Source: Arcobacter sp. (GTDB lineage Bacteria > Campylobacterota > Campylobacteria > Campylobacterales > Arcobacteraceae). Taken from it: 59,042 nt of DNA. The DNA is taken from positions 1 to 59,042 of the forward strand of contig JAIFNA010000017.1 of NCBI GenBank assembly GCA_020048055.1, read 5' to 3'. A model generated the notes under the pieces. It saw nothing but the letters and a program-made list of their open reading frames with translations. It ran no database searches and was not told the origin of the DNA. Shown piece after piece: positions 1-7,714 of the stretch. The position numbers were made by a program, and so were the translations under genes. Within the stretch, counting starts at the first letter, position 1. Each line of letters begins with the position of its first letter.

Positions 1-1
1 A

Positions 2-571
2 TTTGCAGTTGTTGCGCAAGAGGTAAGAAACTTAGCAACTAGAAGTGCGGACGCCGCTAATGAAATCAAAAAACTTGTACAAAATGCAACAGCTAAAGCA
101 AATAACGGGAAGCAAATAGCTGATAGTATGATTAGTGGATATGTAGCGCTTAATGAAAATATTGAGCATACAATTAATCTTATTAGAGATGTTGAAATGG
201 CAAGTAAAGAACAGCTTTCCGGGATTAATCAAATTAATGATGCAGTCGCAAGTCTTGATCAACAAACGCAAATCAATGCCATGATAGCTAGTGAAACTCA
301 TGACGTGGCAGTTGAAACAGACAAGATTGCTAAGCTTGTTGTTTCAAATGCTAATGATAAAGAATTTACTGGAAAAGATACTATACGTGCTAAGCCTATC
401 TCTAAACAAAGTGCTGCTTCTGTAAATTCAAAAATAAGATTATCCACAACATCTAAAAAAACTACAACTACACCTTTATTATCTAAAAAATCAATAACTA
501 AAAATATTGAGCAAATAGAATCCAATAATGCAACAGCAGTATCAAATAGTAATGAGTGGGAAAGCTTTTAA
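2..571 (+). CDS. Methyl-accepting chemotaxis protein, C-terminal part
   Basis: The 5' end is cut off by the window, leaving 189 residues of the cytoplasmic end of a chemoreceptor. The first residues (FAVVAQEVRNLATRSADAAN) are the strongly conserved stretch just after the signalling hairpin tip of MCPs, which contacts CheA and CheW. A long alternating helix typical of the adaptation bundle follows. After about residue 110 the sequence becomes low-complexity Ser/Thr/Lys/Asn-rich, which is expected of a flexible linker. It ends in EWESF, matching the xWxxF pentapeptide (NWETF in E. coli Tar and Tsr) that tethers CheR/CheB to high-abundance receptors. Membrane and ligand-binding parts lie outside the window, so the stimulus is unknown. 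Confidence 0.93.
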   Translation, partial: FAVVAQEVRNLATRSADAANEIKKLVQNATAKANNGKQIADSMISGYVALNENIEHTINLIRDVEMASKEQLSGINQINDAVASLDQQTQINAMIASETHDVAVETDKIAKLVVSNANDKEFTGKDTIRAKPISKQSAASVNSKIRLSTTSKKTTTTPLLSKKSITKNIEQIESNNATAVSNSNEWESF

Positions 572-592
572 GTCGACTTAAGCCGTCGACTT
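570..592 (+). terminator. Hairpin after the chemoreceptor gene
   Basis: An 8-bp perfect stem (AAGTCGAC / GTCGACTT) with a 7-nt loop starts at the MCP stop codon. It contains two GTCGAC palindromes. No clear T tract follows, so intrinsic termination is plausible but not certain. Confidence 0.4.
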
Positions 593-1445
593 GTTAATAG
601 ATATAGCATACCAAATAAGACAATGAAATGATTAAAAATAAGTTGAAATTAAAAAAATAACAAATTTGTTTGAAAGTTTCATTTTTCCATTTAAATAGTT
701 TTGTTTATGTTATTCACTCCATTTTCTTATAGTATATTTTCAAGACTTTCATCACAACAATTCTATTTTATAGAACAGCCATTTATAAAATGATTGCATC
801 ACGTTAACTATAGTTTGTTTGTAACTAAATTTACGAAATAAAAGCTTATATTAATCAGATAATATTTTAACATTATGATTATTTGTCATCTTTCTAATTT
901 TGCGTCTTTTATCATAGTGGATACCTTTTGATTTACTTCTTAATTTGTTAAAACTTACATTTCATTCATGACTATAGCTTACTGTTGGGCTATGATGTTT
1001 ATATTATAAATTAAAATGAAATAGGCCGGTCTATTAGTTAAATTGCACTTTAATAATAAAATAAATGGAGAAACTTTTTAGATTCAACGAATAATAATAT
1101 TTCAAACAGTCTTTTAATTGATGATGGAATTGGATTAAAAAGAAAAAGAAGAGAGTTTATTGGCTTGTAACATTATAAAATATTACCTTTTATCACTACT
1201 TTTGCAATCTATTCCCATTTTAATTTTTCACAATATAACCTCTTTAGAGTGTGTCTAAAACCAAAATAATTTTGGTAATGTTGAAAAGTTTATTGTTAAG
1301 GATAAAAATGCACAATAATTAAAAGGATTAATTAAATATTTTCTCGACAAATCGTATATAAATTTAATGCATACCCCAACTAAAATAGTACATATTTAAA
1401 TTAAAGAAAAAGTGTTAGAAAGTTTTATTTTATAGGAATTTGTAA
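572..1445. other. Long AT-rich intergenic stretch without a recognisable gene
   Basis: About 870 bp with stops in every frame and no ORF with a convincing start, ribosome binding site or family motif. Short open stretches occur, for example a hydrophobic run of about 30 codons around 1160-1258 and a basic run ending in stop near 1168, but neither has a supported start. It could be decayed sequence or a regulatory/ncRNA region. It is by far the least dense part of this otherwise tightly packed window. Confidence 0.6.
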
Positions 1446-1522
1446 TGGTGTCAAGAGAGGGACTCGAACCCTCGACCTCCGGCTTATGAGACCAGCGCTC
1501 TAACCAGCTGAGCTACCTTGAC
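1446..1522 (-). tRNA. tRNA-Met (anticodon CAT)
   Basis: Read on the minus strand this is a complete 77-nt cloverleaf with encoded CCA. The acceptor stem is GTCAAGG/TCTTGAC with discriminator A, the D arm reads GTAGCTCAGCTGGTTAGAGC, the anticodon loop is CTCATAA (CAT) and the T arm is GAGGGTTCGAGTCCCTC. The first acceptor pair is a normal G-C, so it is not an initiator tRNA. Elongator Met is most likely; a tRNA-Ile2 whose CAT is lysidine-modified cannot be fully excluded by anticodon alone. Confidence 0.95.
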
Positions 1523-1617
1523 ACATTGAATGCGTGAGTCTTTTTGAAAAAGAATGGGATTATATACAAACAAAATTAAAATACCATTAAAAAATAGTAT
1601 TTAACCATTTTGTGTCG

Positions 1618-2940
1618 CTATAAAATATATCTAGCTAAATCTTCATTTTTTACTATCTCTTCTAGTTTTTCTTTTACTAAAGATTCTGTGATAGTTATAG
1701 TTTCTCCATTTTTTTCATCGGCATCAAAACTAATATCTTCTAAAACTTTTTCAATAACTGTATGAAGTCTTCTAGCACCTATATCTTCCGCTTTTTCATT
1801 TGCACTAACACTAAGTCTCGCAAAAGCTCGAATCGCTTCATCATTAAATTCCAAAGTAACACCCTCTACACTTAAAAGCGATTGATATTGTTTTAAAAGT
1901 GAATTTTTTGTACTTGTAAGTATTTGATAAAGTGCATCTTCATCAAGTGGATTTAGTTCAACTCTTAAAGGAAATCTCCCTTGGAGTTCTGGCAATAAAT
2001 CACTCGGTTTGCTAACATGAAAAGCGCCAGCAGCTATAAAAAGGATATGATCTGTTTTAATCTGTCCATATTTTGTATGTACGCTACTTCCTTCAACAAT
2101 TGGAAGTAAGTCTCGCTGAACCCCCTCTTTGCTAGGGTCTTGGTTTTTATTGTTGTTGCCTGATGCTATTTTGTCTATCTCGTCAAGAAAAATAATTCCA
2201 CCATTTTCACATCTCTTGATCGCTTCCTCTTTTATAGATTCTTTATCAAGCAAATCATCACTAGCTTCAACACGAAGTAGTTTTTTGGCAGTTACTATTG
2301 GTACATCTTTTTTGATTTTATTTTTATCCATTTTCCCAAGCATATTATTTATGCTTTCACTTACGCTACTCATGTCCATGGGGAGATTGCTATCAATTAT
2401 CTCAATATGGTTTTTTTTAGGAAGCTCAATTGTGATAATTTTTTCGTCCATACTTCCATTGAGCACTTTCTCCTCCATAATATTATAAGTTTTTATAAAT
2501 GACTCTTGAGCTTCCTCACTAGCACCTTTTGGAAGTGGAGGCACAAGGATCTCAACAATTTTTTTAATAACCTCTTTATCTATCTCGGATTCTATTTTTT
2601 CCTCATATTCTTTAGTTACAAGGTTAACACTCGCATATGCTAAATCTCGTATCATAGATTCAACATCTCTCCCCACAAAGCCAACTTCAGTATATTTGCT
2701 AGCTTCAACTTTTACAAAAGGTAAATTCATCATTTTTGCCATTCTTCTTGCTATTTCAGTTTTACCAACGCCAGTACTCCCTATCATAAGGATATTTTTT
2801 GGCATTATTTCATCTTGAATTTCACTTGGAAGTTGCATTCTTCTATATCTATTCCGTAAAGCCAATGCTATTGTTTTTTTTGCATCATTTTGCCCGATAA
2901 TATAATCATCAAGGTATGCTACAATCTCTTTTGGTGTCAT
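1618..2940 (-). CDS. hslU: HslU, ATPase subunit of the HslUV protease
   Basis: AAA+ unfoldase that feeds substrates to the HslV peptidase in the cytoplasm. With the chosen start it has 440 residues, the usual family length. Walker A is GSTGVGKT at about residues 54-61 (GPTGVGKT in many relatives), Walker B is GGIIFLDEIDK, and the C-terminus DLARYIL is the conserved tail that inserts into HslV. An upstream in-frame start at 2964 would add eight residues, but ATG at 2940 has the Shine-Dalgarno AGAAGG and begins with the family-typical MTPKEIVAYLD. It is downstream of hslV in the same direction, with a 115-bp gap holding two potential hairpins. Confidence 0.97.
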   Translation of the reverse strand: MTPKEIVAYLDDYIIGQNDAKKTIALALRNRYRRMQLPSEIQDEIMPKNILMIGSTGVGKTEIARRMAKMMNLPFVKVEASKYTEVGFVGRDVESMIRDLAYASVNLVTKEYEEKIESEIDKEVIKKIVEILVPPLPKGASEEAQESFIKTYNIMEEKVLNGSMDEKIITIELPKKNHIEIIDSNLPMDMSSVSESINNMLGKMDKNKIKKDVPIVTAKKLLRVEASDDLLDKESIKEEAIKRCENGGIIFLDEIDKIASGNNNKNQDPSKEGVQRDLLPIVEGSSVHTKYGQIKTDHILFIAAGAFHVSKPSDLLPELQGRFPLRVELNPLDEDALYQILTSTKNSLLKQYQSLLSVEGVTLEFNDEAIRAFARLSVSANEKAEDIGARRLHTVIEKVLEDISFDADEKNGETITITESLVKEKLEEIVKNEDLARYIL

Positions 2941-2990
2941 ATTTATCCTTCTAAAATGTCCCATTTTAAAAGGGACTAGTTAATTTATGA

Positions 2991-3027
2991 CTACTTTTAA
3001 CGACTTAATAAATTAAGTCTAAAGTAG
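2991..3027 (-). other. Imperfect hairpin in the hslV-hslU intergenic region
   Basis: Outer arms CTACTTT/AAAGTAG and inner arms GACTTAAT/ATTAAGTC can pair around a 2-nt loop with a small asymmetric bulge. A second short inverted repeat (GTCCC...GGGAC) sits just upstream of the hslU ribosome binding site. These could tune hslU translation or mRNA stability relative to hslV; no function is demonstrated by the sequence. Confidence 0.35.
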
Positions 3028-3055
3028 CAAACCATAAAGAGAAAAACGAATTTTC

Positions 3056-3607
3056 TCAACTATTGTTCACTTCGTTTAAAGTTAAAATTTTTATATTTTG
3101 ATTGGTATAGATGCAAAGTTCCCCTGCAATCATCAGTGACTCTTTTACGAGCTCTTCTGGTTCAAGATTTGAGTGTTTTTTTAAAGCCCGAGCTGCTGCA
3201 ATTGCAAAGTTTCCACCACTTCCAATACTTGCCAAGCAACCATCTTCAGGCTCAACAACATCACCAGTTCCACTTAAAATAAAAATATGTTTCTCGTTTA
3301 AAACAAGCATCATTGCTTCAAGGCGTCTTAACATCTTATCTTTTCTCCAAGCTTTTGAAAAATTTACAACAGCTTTTAAAAGGTCACCTTTTGTGTGCTC
3401 AAGTTGTTCTTCAAACATATCAAAAAGGTTAAAAGCATCAGCAGTGCTCCCTGCAAATCCTGCTAGAACTTTATCTTTATACAAGGTTCTTATTTTTATA
3501 GCATTATTTTTAAGAACTGTATTTCCAAATGTAACTTGTCCATCGCCACCAATTACGGCAATCCCAGCTCCATTTTTATATGCAAGTATCGTTGTAGCAT
3601 CAAACAA
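3056..3607 (-). CDS. hslV: HslV, peptidase subunit of the HslUV protease
   Basis: Threonine peptidase of the proteasome beta-subunit family, 183 residues. The N-terminal [13 protein letters not shown] aligns with the family start, so the catalytic threonine is Thr5. In E. coli the catalytic Thr directly follows Met, so four residues must be removed here or tolerated. [20 protein letters not shown] and [12 protein letters not shown] are family-typical. The start codon is TTG, with Shine-Dalgarno AAGGA six bases upstream. It follows rplI by 10 bases and precedes hslU, an arrangement seen in other Campylobacterota. Confidence 0.97.
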   Translation of the reverse strand: MFDATTILAYKNGAGIAVIGGDGQVTFGNTVLKNNAIKIRTLYKDKVLAGFAGSTADAFNLFDMFEEQLEHTKGDLLKAVVNFSKAWRKDKMLRRLEAMMLVLNEKHIFILSGTGDVVEPEDGCLASIGSGGNFAIAAARALKKHSNLEPEELVKESLMIAGELCIYTNQNIKILTLNEVNNS

Positions 3608-3617
3608 AGTTTTATCC

Positions 3618-4064
3618 TTAAAGCGCTATTATATCGATAGTTAAGCTAGCATTGATGCTATGACCAAGCTTACATTCTGCTGTAAAAATTCCAATTGTTT
3701 TTATTGGATTTTTAAGTGAAATATGTTTTTTATCAATGTCCAGTTTGTATTGCTCAAGTAAAGCATGTGCTATCTCTTTGTTTGTAATACTGCCAAAAAG
3801 GTGGCTATTTTCACCAACTTTATGTTTGATTGTAAGTTTTATAGCCTCAATCATCTCTTTTTGAGTTTTTGCTTTTTCTATTTCAGCTTCTAATTTTGCT
3901 TGTATCTCTTTTTGATTTTCTTCCCATTCAGCCATAACTGCTGGAGTTGCGTGCTTTGCAAAACCTTTTCCAATTAAAAAGTTTTTACCATAACCATCGC
4001 TTACTTCTTTGATTTCACCAACTTTTCCTAGGCTTTGTACATCTTTAATTAATAATACTTTCAT
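3618..4064 (-). CDS. rplI: 50S ribosomal protein L9
   Basis: 148 residues, the normal size for L9. The N-terminal domain [16 protein letters not shown] with the following GYGKNFLI motif binds 23S rRNA. A charged connecting helix (residues 45-75) leads to the C-terminal domain. It starts one base after the FTR-rhodanese gene ends, so the two are probably cotranscribed, together with hslV and hslU. Confidence 0.97.
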   Translation of the reverse strand: MKVLLIKDVQSLGKVGEIKEVSDGYGKNFLIGKGFAKHATPAVMAEWEENQKEIQAKLEAEIEKAKTQKEMIEAIKLTIKHKVGENSHLFGSITNKEIAHALLEQYKLDIDKKHISLKNPIKTIGIFTAECKLGHSINASLTIDIIAL

Positions 4065-4808
4065 CTATTCTCCTTTAAGAATTTGTCCACGGTATGCAAT
4101 GATACCTTGTCTATAATTTGCAACTTGTTTCCAACCCATATCTTTAAGGACCTCTTGACAATAAGCACTTCTGCTCCCTGTTAAACAATAAAGAATAGTT
4201 GGTTTTTCTTTTTGGTTTTCAATTTGTTCTAATTGGTTATAAAAAGATGTTGTTGGAATCAGATAATCAGTCCCTGCAATTCTAGCTTGTTTCCACTCCA
4301 TCCACTCTCTAACATCAATAAGATTAAAATCAACCATGCCAAGTTCTCTAGCTTCTAAAAGTGCTTCAATCTCATCACCATCAAGTTCAGGGTGAGTTAA
4401 AATAACCTCGCATTCCTCTTTTGTAAGCCCTCTTGAATGACTATGTGCAACCTCTTCAGCTTTTAATTCAATCGCATTTGCTTTTGCATATTCAGGTGTG
4501 CAAAATATCCCACAATGACAATGCCCATCATCTGGTATTTCGTGCTCAATTGCAGGTTTACAAGGGCAGATTCTATTATCAGCTTCTTTTTGCTCCTCTT
4601 TAGTTTTACCAATTACCATAAAACATGGACAATATCTTTTATTATATATGAGCTTATTTCTCGTAAGTCCCATAATTACACCCTCATTAACATCTTCTAT
4701 CGGATTGTAAACCCAACCTTTACTTGCACATACTTTATCTGTGAATATTTTTGTTTTCTCTTGTTCATCTAAAAATTCTTGTGAATTCATATCTATTTTA
4801 ATAAGCAT
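4065..4808 (-). CDS. Ferredoxin-thioredoxin reductase catalytic domain fused to a rhodanese domain
   Basis: Residues 1-110 carry the FTR beta-subunit cysteine signature: CPC at 60-62, CPC at 81-83 and CHC at 97-99, plus Cys103. In characterised FTRs these residues ligate a 4Fe-4S cluster and form the redox-active disulfide. Residues 145-247 form a rhodanese-like domain, with the LIDVREWMEWKQARIAGT entry motif and a catalytic-type Cys208 in LYCLTGSRSAY. The fusion suggests thiol/persulfide redox chemistry driven by ferredoxin, but no substrate can be read from the sequence, and no separate FTR alpha subunit is encoded nearby. The start ATG has a good Shine-Dalgarno (AGGGAG). It lies between an orphan histidine kinase and rplI. 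Confidence 0.88.
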   Translation of the reverse strand: MLIKIDMNSQEFLDEQEKTKIFTDKVCASKGWVYNPIEDVNEGVIMGLTRNKLIYNKRYCPCFMVIGKTKEEQKEADNRICPCKPAIEHEIPDDGHCHCGIFCTPEYAKANAIELKAEEVAHSHSRGLTKEECEVILTHPELDGDEIEALLEARELGMVDFNLIDVREWMEWKQARIAGTDYLIPTTSFYNQLEQIENQKEKPTILYCLTGSRSAYCQEVLKDMGWKQVANYRQGIIAYRGQILKGE

Positions 4809-4837
4809 TTTTATTTCTCCCTAATTTATGTGGTTAA

Positions 4838-5593
4838 TTATTGATTAAAAGGTATATTCTTTGGTACTTTAATCGTAAAACAAGCGCCATAATAACTATT
4901 TTGATTTAATTCAAACTGAATATTTTTTGCACTCAAAGATCCTTCAAAATGATTTTCGATGATATTTTTTGACATCGTCAAGCCAATTCCAGTTCCACCA
5001 TTATCCTCTTTTGTTGTAAAGTGATGGTTAAAAATAATTGGTAAAATATCATCATTAATACCACCTGCATTGTCATAGATATCAACAGTAATATCATTTT
5101 TTGTATCTTTAACCACAATATTGATAATTTTTTCTTCAACACCACTTTCTAAAATTGCATCTTTTGCATTATTTAAAATATTTATAATCACTTGAGCAAA
5201 TTCTCTACCATATCCAAAACATTCAACGTCTATATTTGAAAAATATTTGTATATTTTTATCCCTTTTGCTTTTAAAAGTGGCTCTATAATTGATTCAATT
5301 TGTTTTATGTTATCATCAATTTTAAAATAAAATTTAATCTTATCCTCTTTTAAAAAATCTCTAAAATCATCTATCGTGTCAGATAAATAAATAGTTCGAT
5401 TAATGATGTTTGTTAGTGAATTATCAAATATTTCATCATCTATTAGTCCAAGTTCTTTTTGAAATTTTAGCCCTGTTGCTTCAGCATTTATAGCGTTTAA
5501 TGGCTGTTTGAATTGGTGGATAATATTTTCAAACATACTTCCAAGCATTAGTAACTTTTCATCTTGAGTACTGTATTTGCAATTTGTTTTCAT
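4838..5593 (-). CDS. Soluble histidine kinase without a sensor domain
   Basis: 251 residues with no membrane segment. The phosphoacceptor is probably His27 in ENIIHQFKQPLNAI. The ATPase part has the N box (IINILNNAKDAI), G1 box (DNAGGI) and G2 box (GGTGIGL). There is only about 20 residues before the His helix, so any signal must come from a partner protein or from the dimerisation domain itself. Its ATG overlaps the ispH stop codon by four bases (ATGA), so it is in the pheS-pheT-aroA-ispH operon. No response regulator is adjacent; its target is unknown. Confidence 0.85.
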   Translation of the reverse strand: MKTNCKYSTQDEKLLMLGSMFENIIHQFKQPLNAINAEATGLKFQKELGLIDDEIFDNSLTNIINRTIYLSDTIDDFRDFLKEDKIKFYFKIDDNIKQIESIIEPLLKAKGIKIYKYFSNIDVECFGYGREFAQVIINILNNAKDAILESGVEEKIINIVVKDTKNDITVDIYDNAGGINDDILPIIFNHHFTTKEDNGGTGIGLTMSKNIIENHFEGSLSAKNIQFELNQNSYYGACFTIKVPKNIPFNQ

Positions 5594-6417
5594 GTGATTT
5601 TCTCTAGTTTATTGATAATATTTTGAATTATCCAATCAGGTGTTGATGCACCAGCAGTGATCCCACATAGTTTTTTACCATTAAACCATGATTGTTGTAA
5701 ATCATTTTCATCTTCAATCAAGTGGCTTTCGACATTTTCTTCACAAATGCTAAAAAGTTGTTTTGTGTTAGAAGAGTTCTTTCCACCAATCACAAGCATC
5801 ACATCAACCTCTTTTGATAAACTTCTAGCTGCATCTTGATTTTCAAACGTAGCATCACAAATCGTATTAAATACTCTAACCTCTTTGTGTCGTAAAATCA
5901 AATAATTGACAATTTCAAGATACTCCTCTTTTTTTCTAGTTGTTTGGGCAACTATTGCGATTTTATCTGTTTTGAAAACTGCATTTTCTAAATCTTTTGT
6001 GTTTAATACAACCGTAACATTGTCATTTCCATAGCTTTTTACACCTTTAACTTCAGGGTGTTCGCTATCTCCAAAAATCACAATACTATACCCATCTTCA
6101 CTAGCTTTTTTAACTATTTGTTGTGGCGTTGTTACAAAAGGGCAAGTTGCATTTATAACTTTCGCATCTTTTTGTTTGAGTGCTTTTAGGTCATCTCGTG
6201 GAATTCCATGAGTTCTGATAATTACTGTATCATTTTTTTTAACTTCATCAAGTGAATTGTATAGATTGACATTAAAATTATTTCTAAGTCTATCTATCTC
6301 ATTTTGGTTATGTATGAGTGGTCCCATTGTGGCTGAATTTTTATGTTCTTCTGCAATCTCAATAGCTCTTTTTACCCCAAAACAAAATCCATACGATGAA
6401 GCTAATTTAACTTTCAT
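5590..6417 (-). CDS. ispH: 4-hydroxy-3-methylbut-2-enyl diphosphate reductase
   Basis: Last step of the MEP isoprenoid pathway: reduces HMBPP to IPP and DMAPP with an Fe-S cluster in the cytosol. The 275-residue protein has the three conserved cluster cysteines: Cys12 in YGFCFGVKRA, Cys92 in NATCPFVT and Cys187 in NTICDATFENQ. EHPEVKG and the TTRKK region are also family-typical. It lies one base downstream of aroA and overlaps the following kinase gene. It connects functionally to ispA elsewhere in the window. Confidence 0.97.
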   Translation of the reverse strand: MKVKLASSYGFCFGVKRAIEIAEEHKNSATMGPLIHNQNEIDRLRNNFNVNLYNSLDEVKKNDTVIIRTHGIPRDDLKALKQKDAKVINATCPFVTTPQQIVKKASEDGYSIVIFGDSEHPEVKGVKSYGNDNVTVVLNTKDLENAVFKTDKIAIVAQTTRKKEEYLEIVNYLILRHKEVRVFNTICDATFENQDAARSLSKEVDVMLVIGGKNSSNTKQLFSICEENVESHLIEDENDLQQSWFNGKKLCGITAGASTPDWIIQNIINKLEKIT

Positions 6418-6418
6418 A

Positions 6419-7705
6419 TTAACCTCTCAAAAGATTTAATAAAGAAACAAAGTTTGGAAATGATGTATCAATACAAGCAGTATCTTCAATATCCATTCCA
6501 CAAAGTAGTCCAGCAATAGCAAAGCTCATAGCAATTCTATGATCACCATTTGAATTTATTGTTGCTTTTTCAAGTTTAGTTCCGCCAAATATTTTATAGC
6601 CATCTGGAAATTCTTCAAATTGTACTCCCAAAAGTGCTAAATTATTGACTACTGAACTTATCCTATCACTCTCTTTTACCCTTAGTTCTTGTGCATTTTT
6701 AACTATACTTTCACCACTAGCAACAGCCATCGCGATACTAAGTGCTGGAAGTTCATCGATAAGCCATGCTATATTTTCACTTACAACAACACCCTCTAGT
6801 GGAGCATACTCTACAACTATATCACCAATTGGTTCATAGAGGTTTTCTTTTTCGATGTATGTTATTTTCGCCCCCATTTTTTCTAAAATTTTATATGCTT
6901 CAATTCTTGTTGGATTGAGTGTTAAATTTTTTAGAGTTACGATGCTATTTGGGATTATTGCTGCTGCAACTGCAAAGAAAAATGCACTCGAAGGGTCAGC
7001 TGGAACTGTTATGTTTAATGGATTAAGTGGCTTAGTTATTGGATTTATCTCAATCTCGCCATCACTATTTGTAGTGATATTTGCACCCATTCCATTAAGC
7101 ATTCGTTCTGTGTGGTCACGGCTAAGGAGAGATTCTTTATAAAAACTTTTCCCCTCTCCTTTGATACCTGCTAAAATGAGAGCTGATTTTACTTGCGCTG
7201 AATCGATAGGGCTTATATAGTTAAATGATTTTAGTTTGCCACCTCTTATGTGGAGTGGCGCTTTATTACCACTTTCCCTACCATCGATTAAAGCACCAAT
7301 ACTTCTTAAAGGCTCAGTTACCCTTTTCATTGGTCTGCTTCTTAGGTATTTGTCCCCAGTAAGGACAAAACTCCCATCAATTCCCGCTAAAAGTCCAGCA
7401 TAAAGTCGCATACCAGTTCCAGCATTTCCGCAATCCAAAATATCATTCGGCTCACTTAATTTTGAAGGTGGAGTTATTTTTATAGTTTCCTCATCATCTT
7501 CAATAGTTGCACCAAGCATACCAGCAATTTTAAGAGAATCAAGTGTATCCTCACCCCTTAAAAAATTTCTGATTATAGATGGCTTATCACTTAAAAGGCT
7601 AAAGATAGCACATCTGTGAGAGATTGATTTATCACTTGCAATATTATCTATCGATAGCTCAAAAGATTTATTTAGTTTTTCGACTGTTAAATTTATACTA
7701 CTCAC
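6419..7705 (-). CDS. aroA: 3-phosphoshikimate 1-carboxyvinyltransferase (EPSP synthase)
   Basis: Shikimate pathway enzyme joining shikimate-3-phosphate with PEP; 428 residues. Family motifs are [15 protein letters not shown] near residue 23, [15 protein letters not shown], a ...LRSRPMKRV stretch and the C-terminal [17 protein letters not shown]. The start is GTG preceded by AAGGGGA. It sits nine bases after pheT, in the conserved pheS-pheT-aroA-ispH order known from Campylobacter. Confidence 0.97.
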   Translation of the reverse strand: MSSINLTVEKLNKSFELSIDNIASDKSISHRCAIFSLLSDKPSIIRNFLRGEDTLDSLKIAGMLGATIEDDEETIKITPPSKLSEPNDILDCGNAGTGMRLYAGLLAGIDGSFVLTGDKYLRSRPMKRVTEPLRSIGALIDGRESGNKAPLHIRGGKLKSFNYISPIDSAQVKSALILAGIKGEGKSFYKESLLSRDHTERMLNGMGANITTNSDGEIEINPITKPLNPLNITVPADPSSAFFFAVAAAIIPNSIVTLKNLTLNPTRIEAYKILEKMGAKITYIEKENLYEPIGDIVVEYAPLEGVVVSENIAWLIDELPALSIAMAVASGESIVKNAQELRVKESDRISSVVNNLALLGVQFEEFPDGYKIFGGTKLEKATINSNGDHRIAMSFAIAGLLCGMDIEDTACIDTSFPNFVSLLNLLRG

Positions 7706-7714
7706 AAATTCCCC

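Noticed and set aside
1160-1258. Hydrophobic run of about 30 codons in the gene-free region
   Set aside because: Its only candidate start is a TTG without a ribosome binding site, and AT-rich DNA easily yields Leu/Ile/Phe-rich frames.
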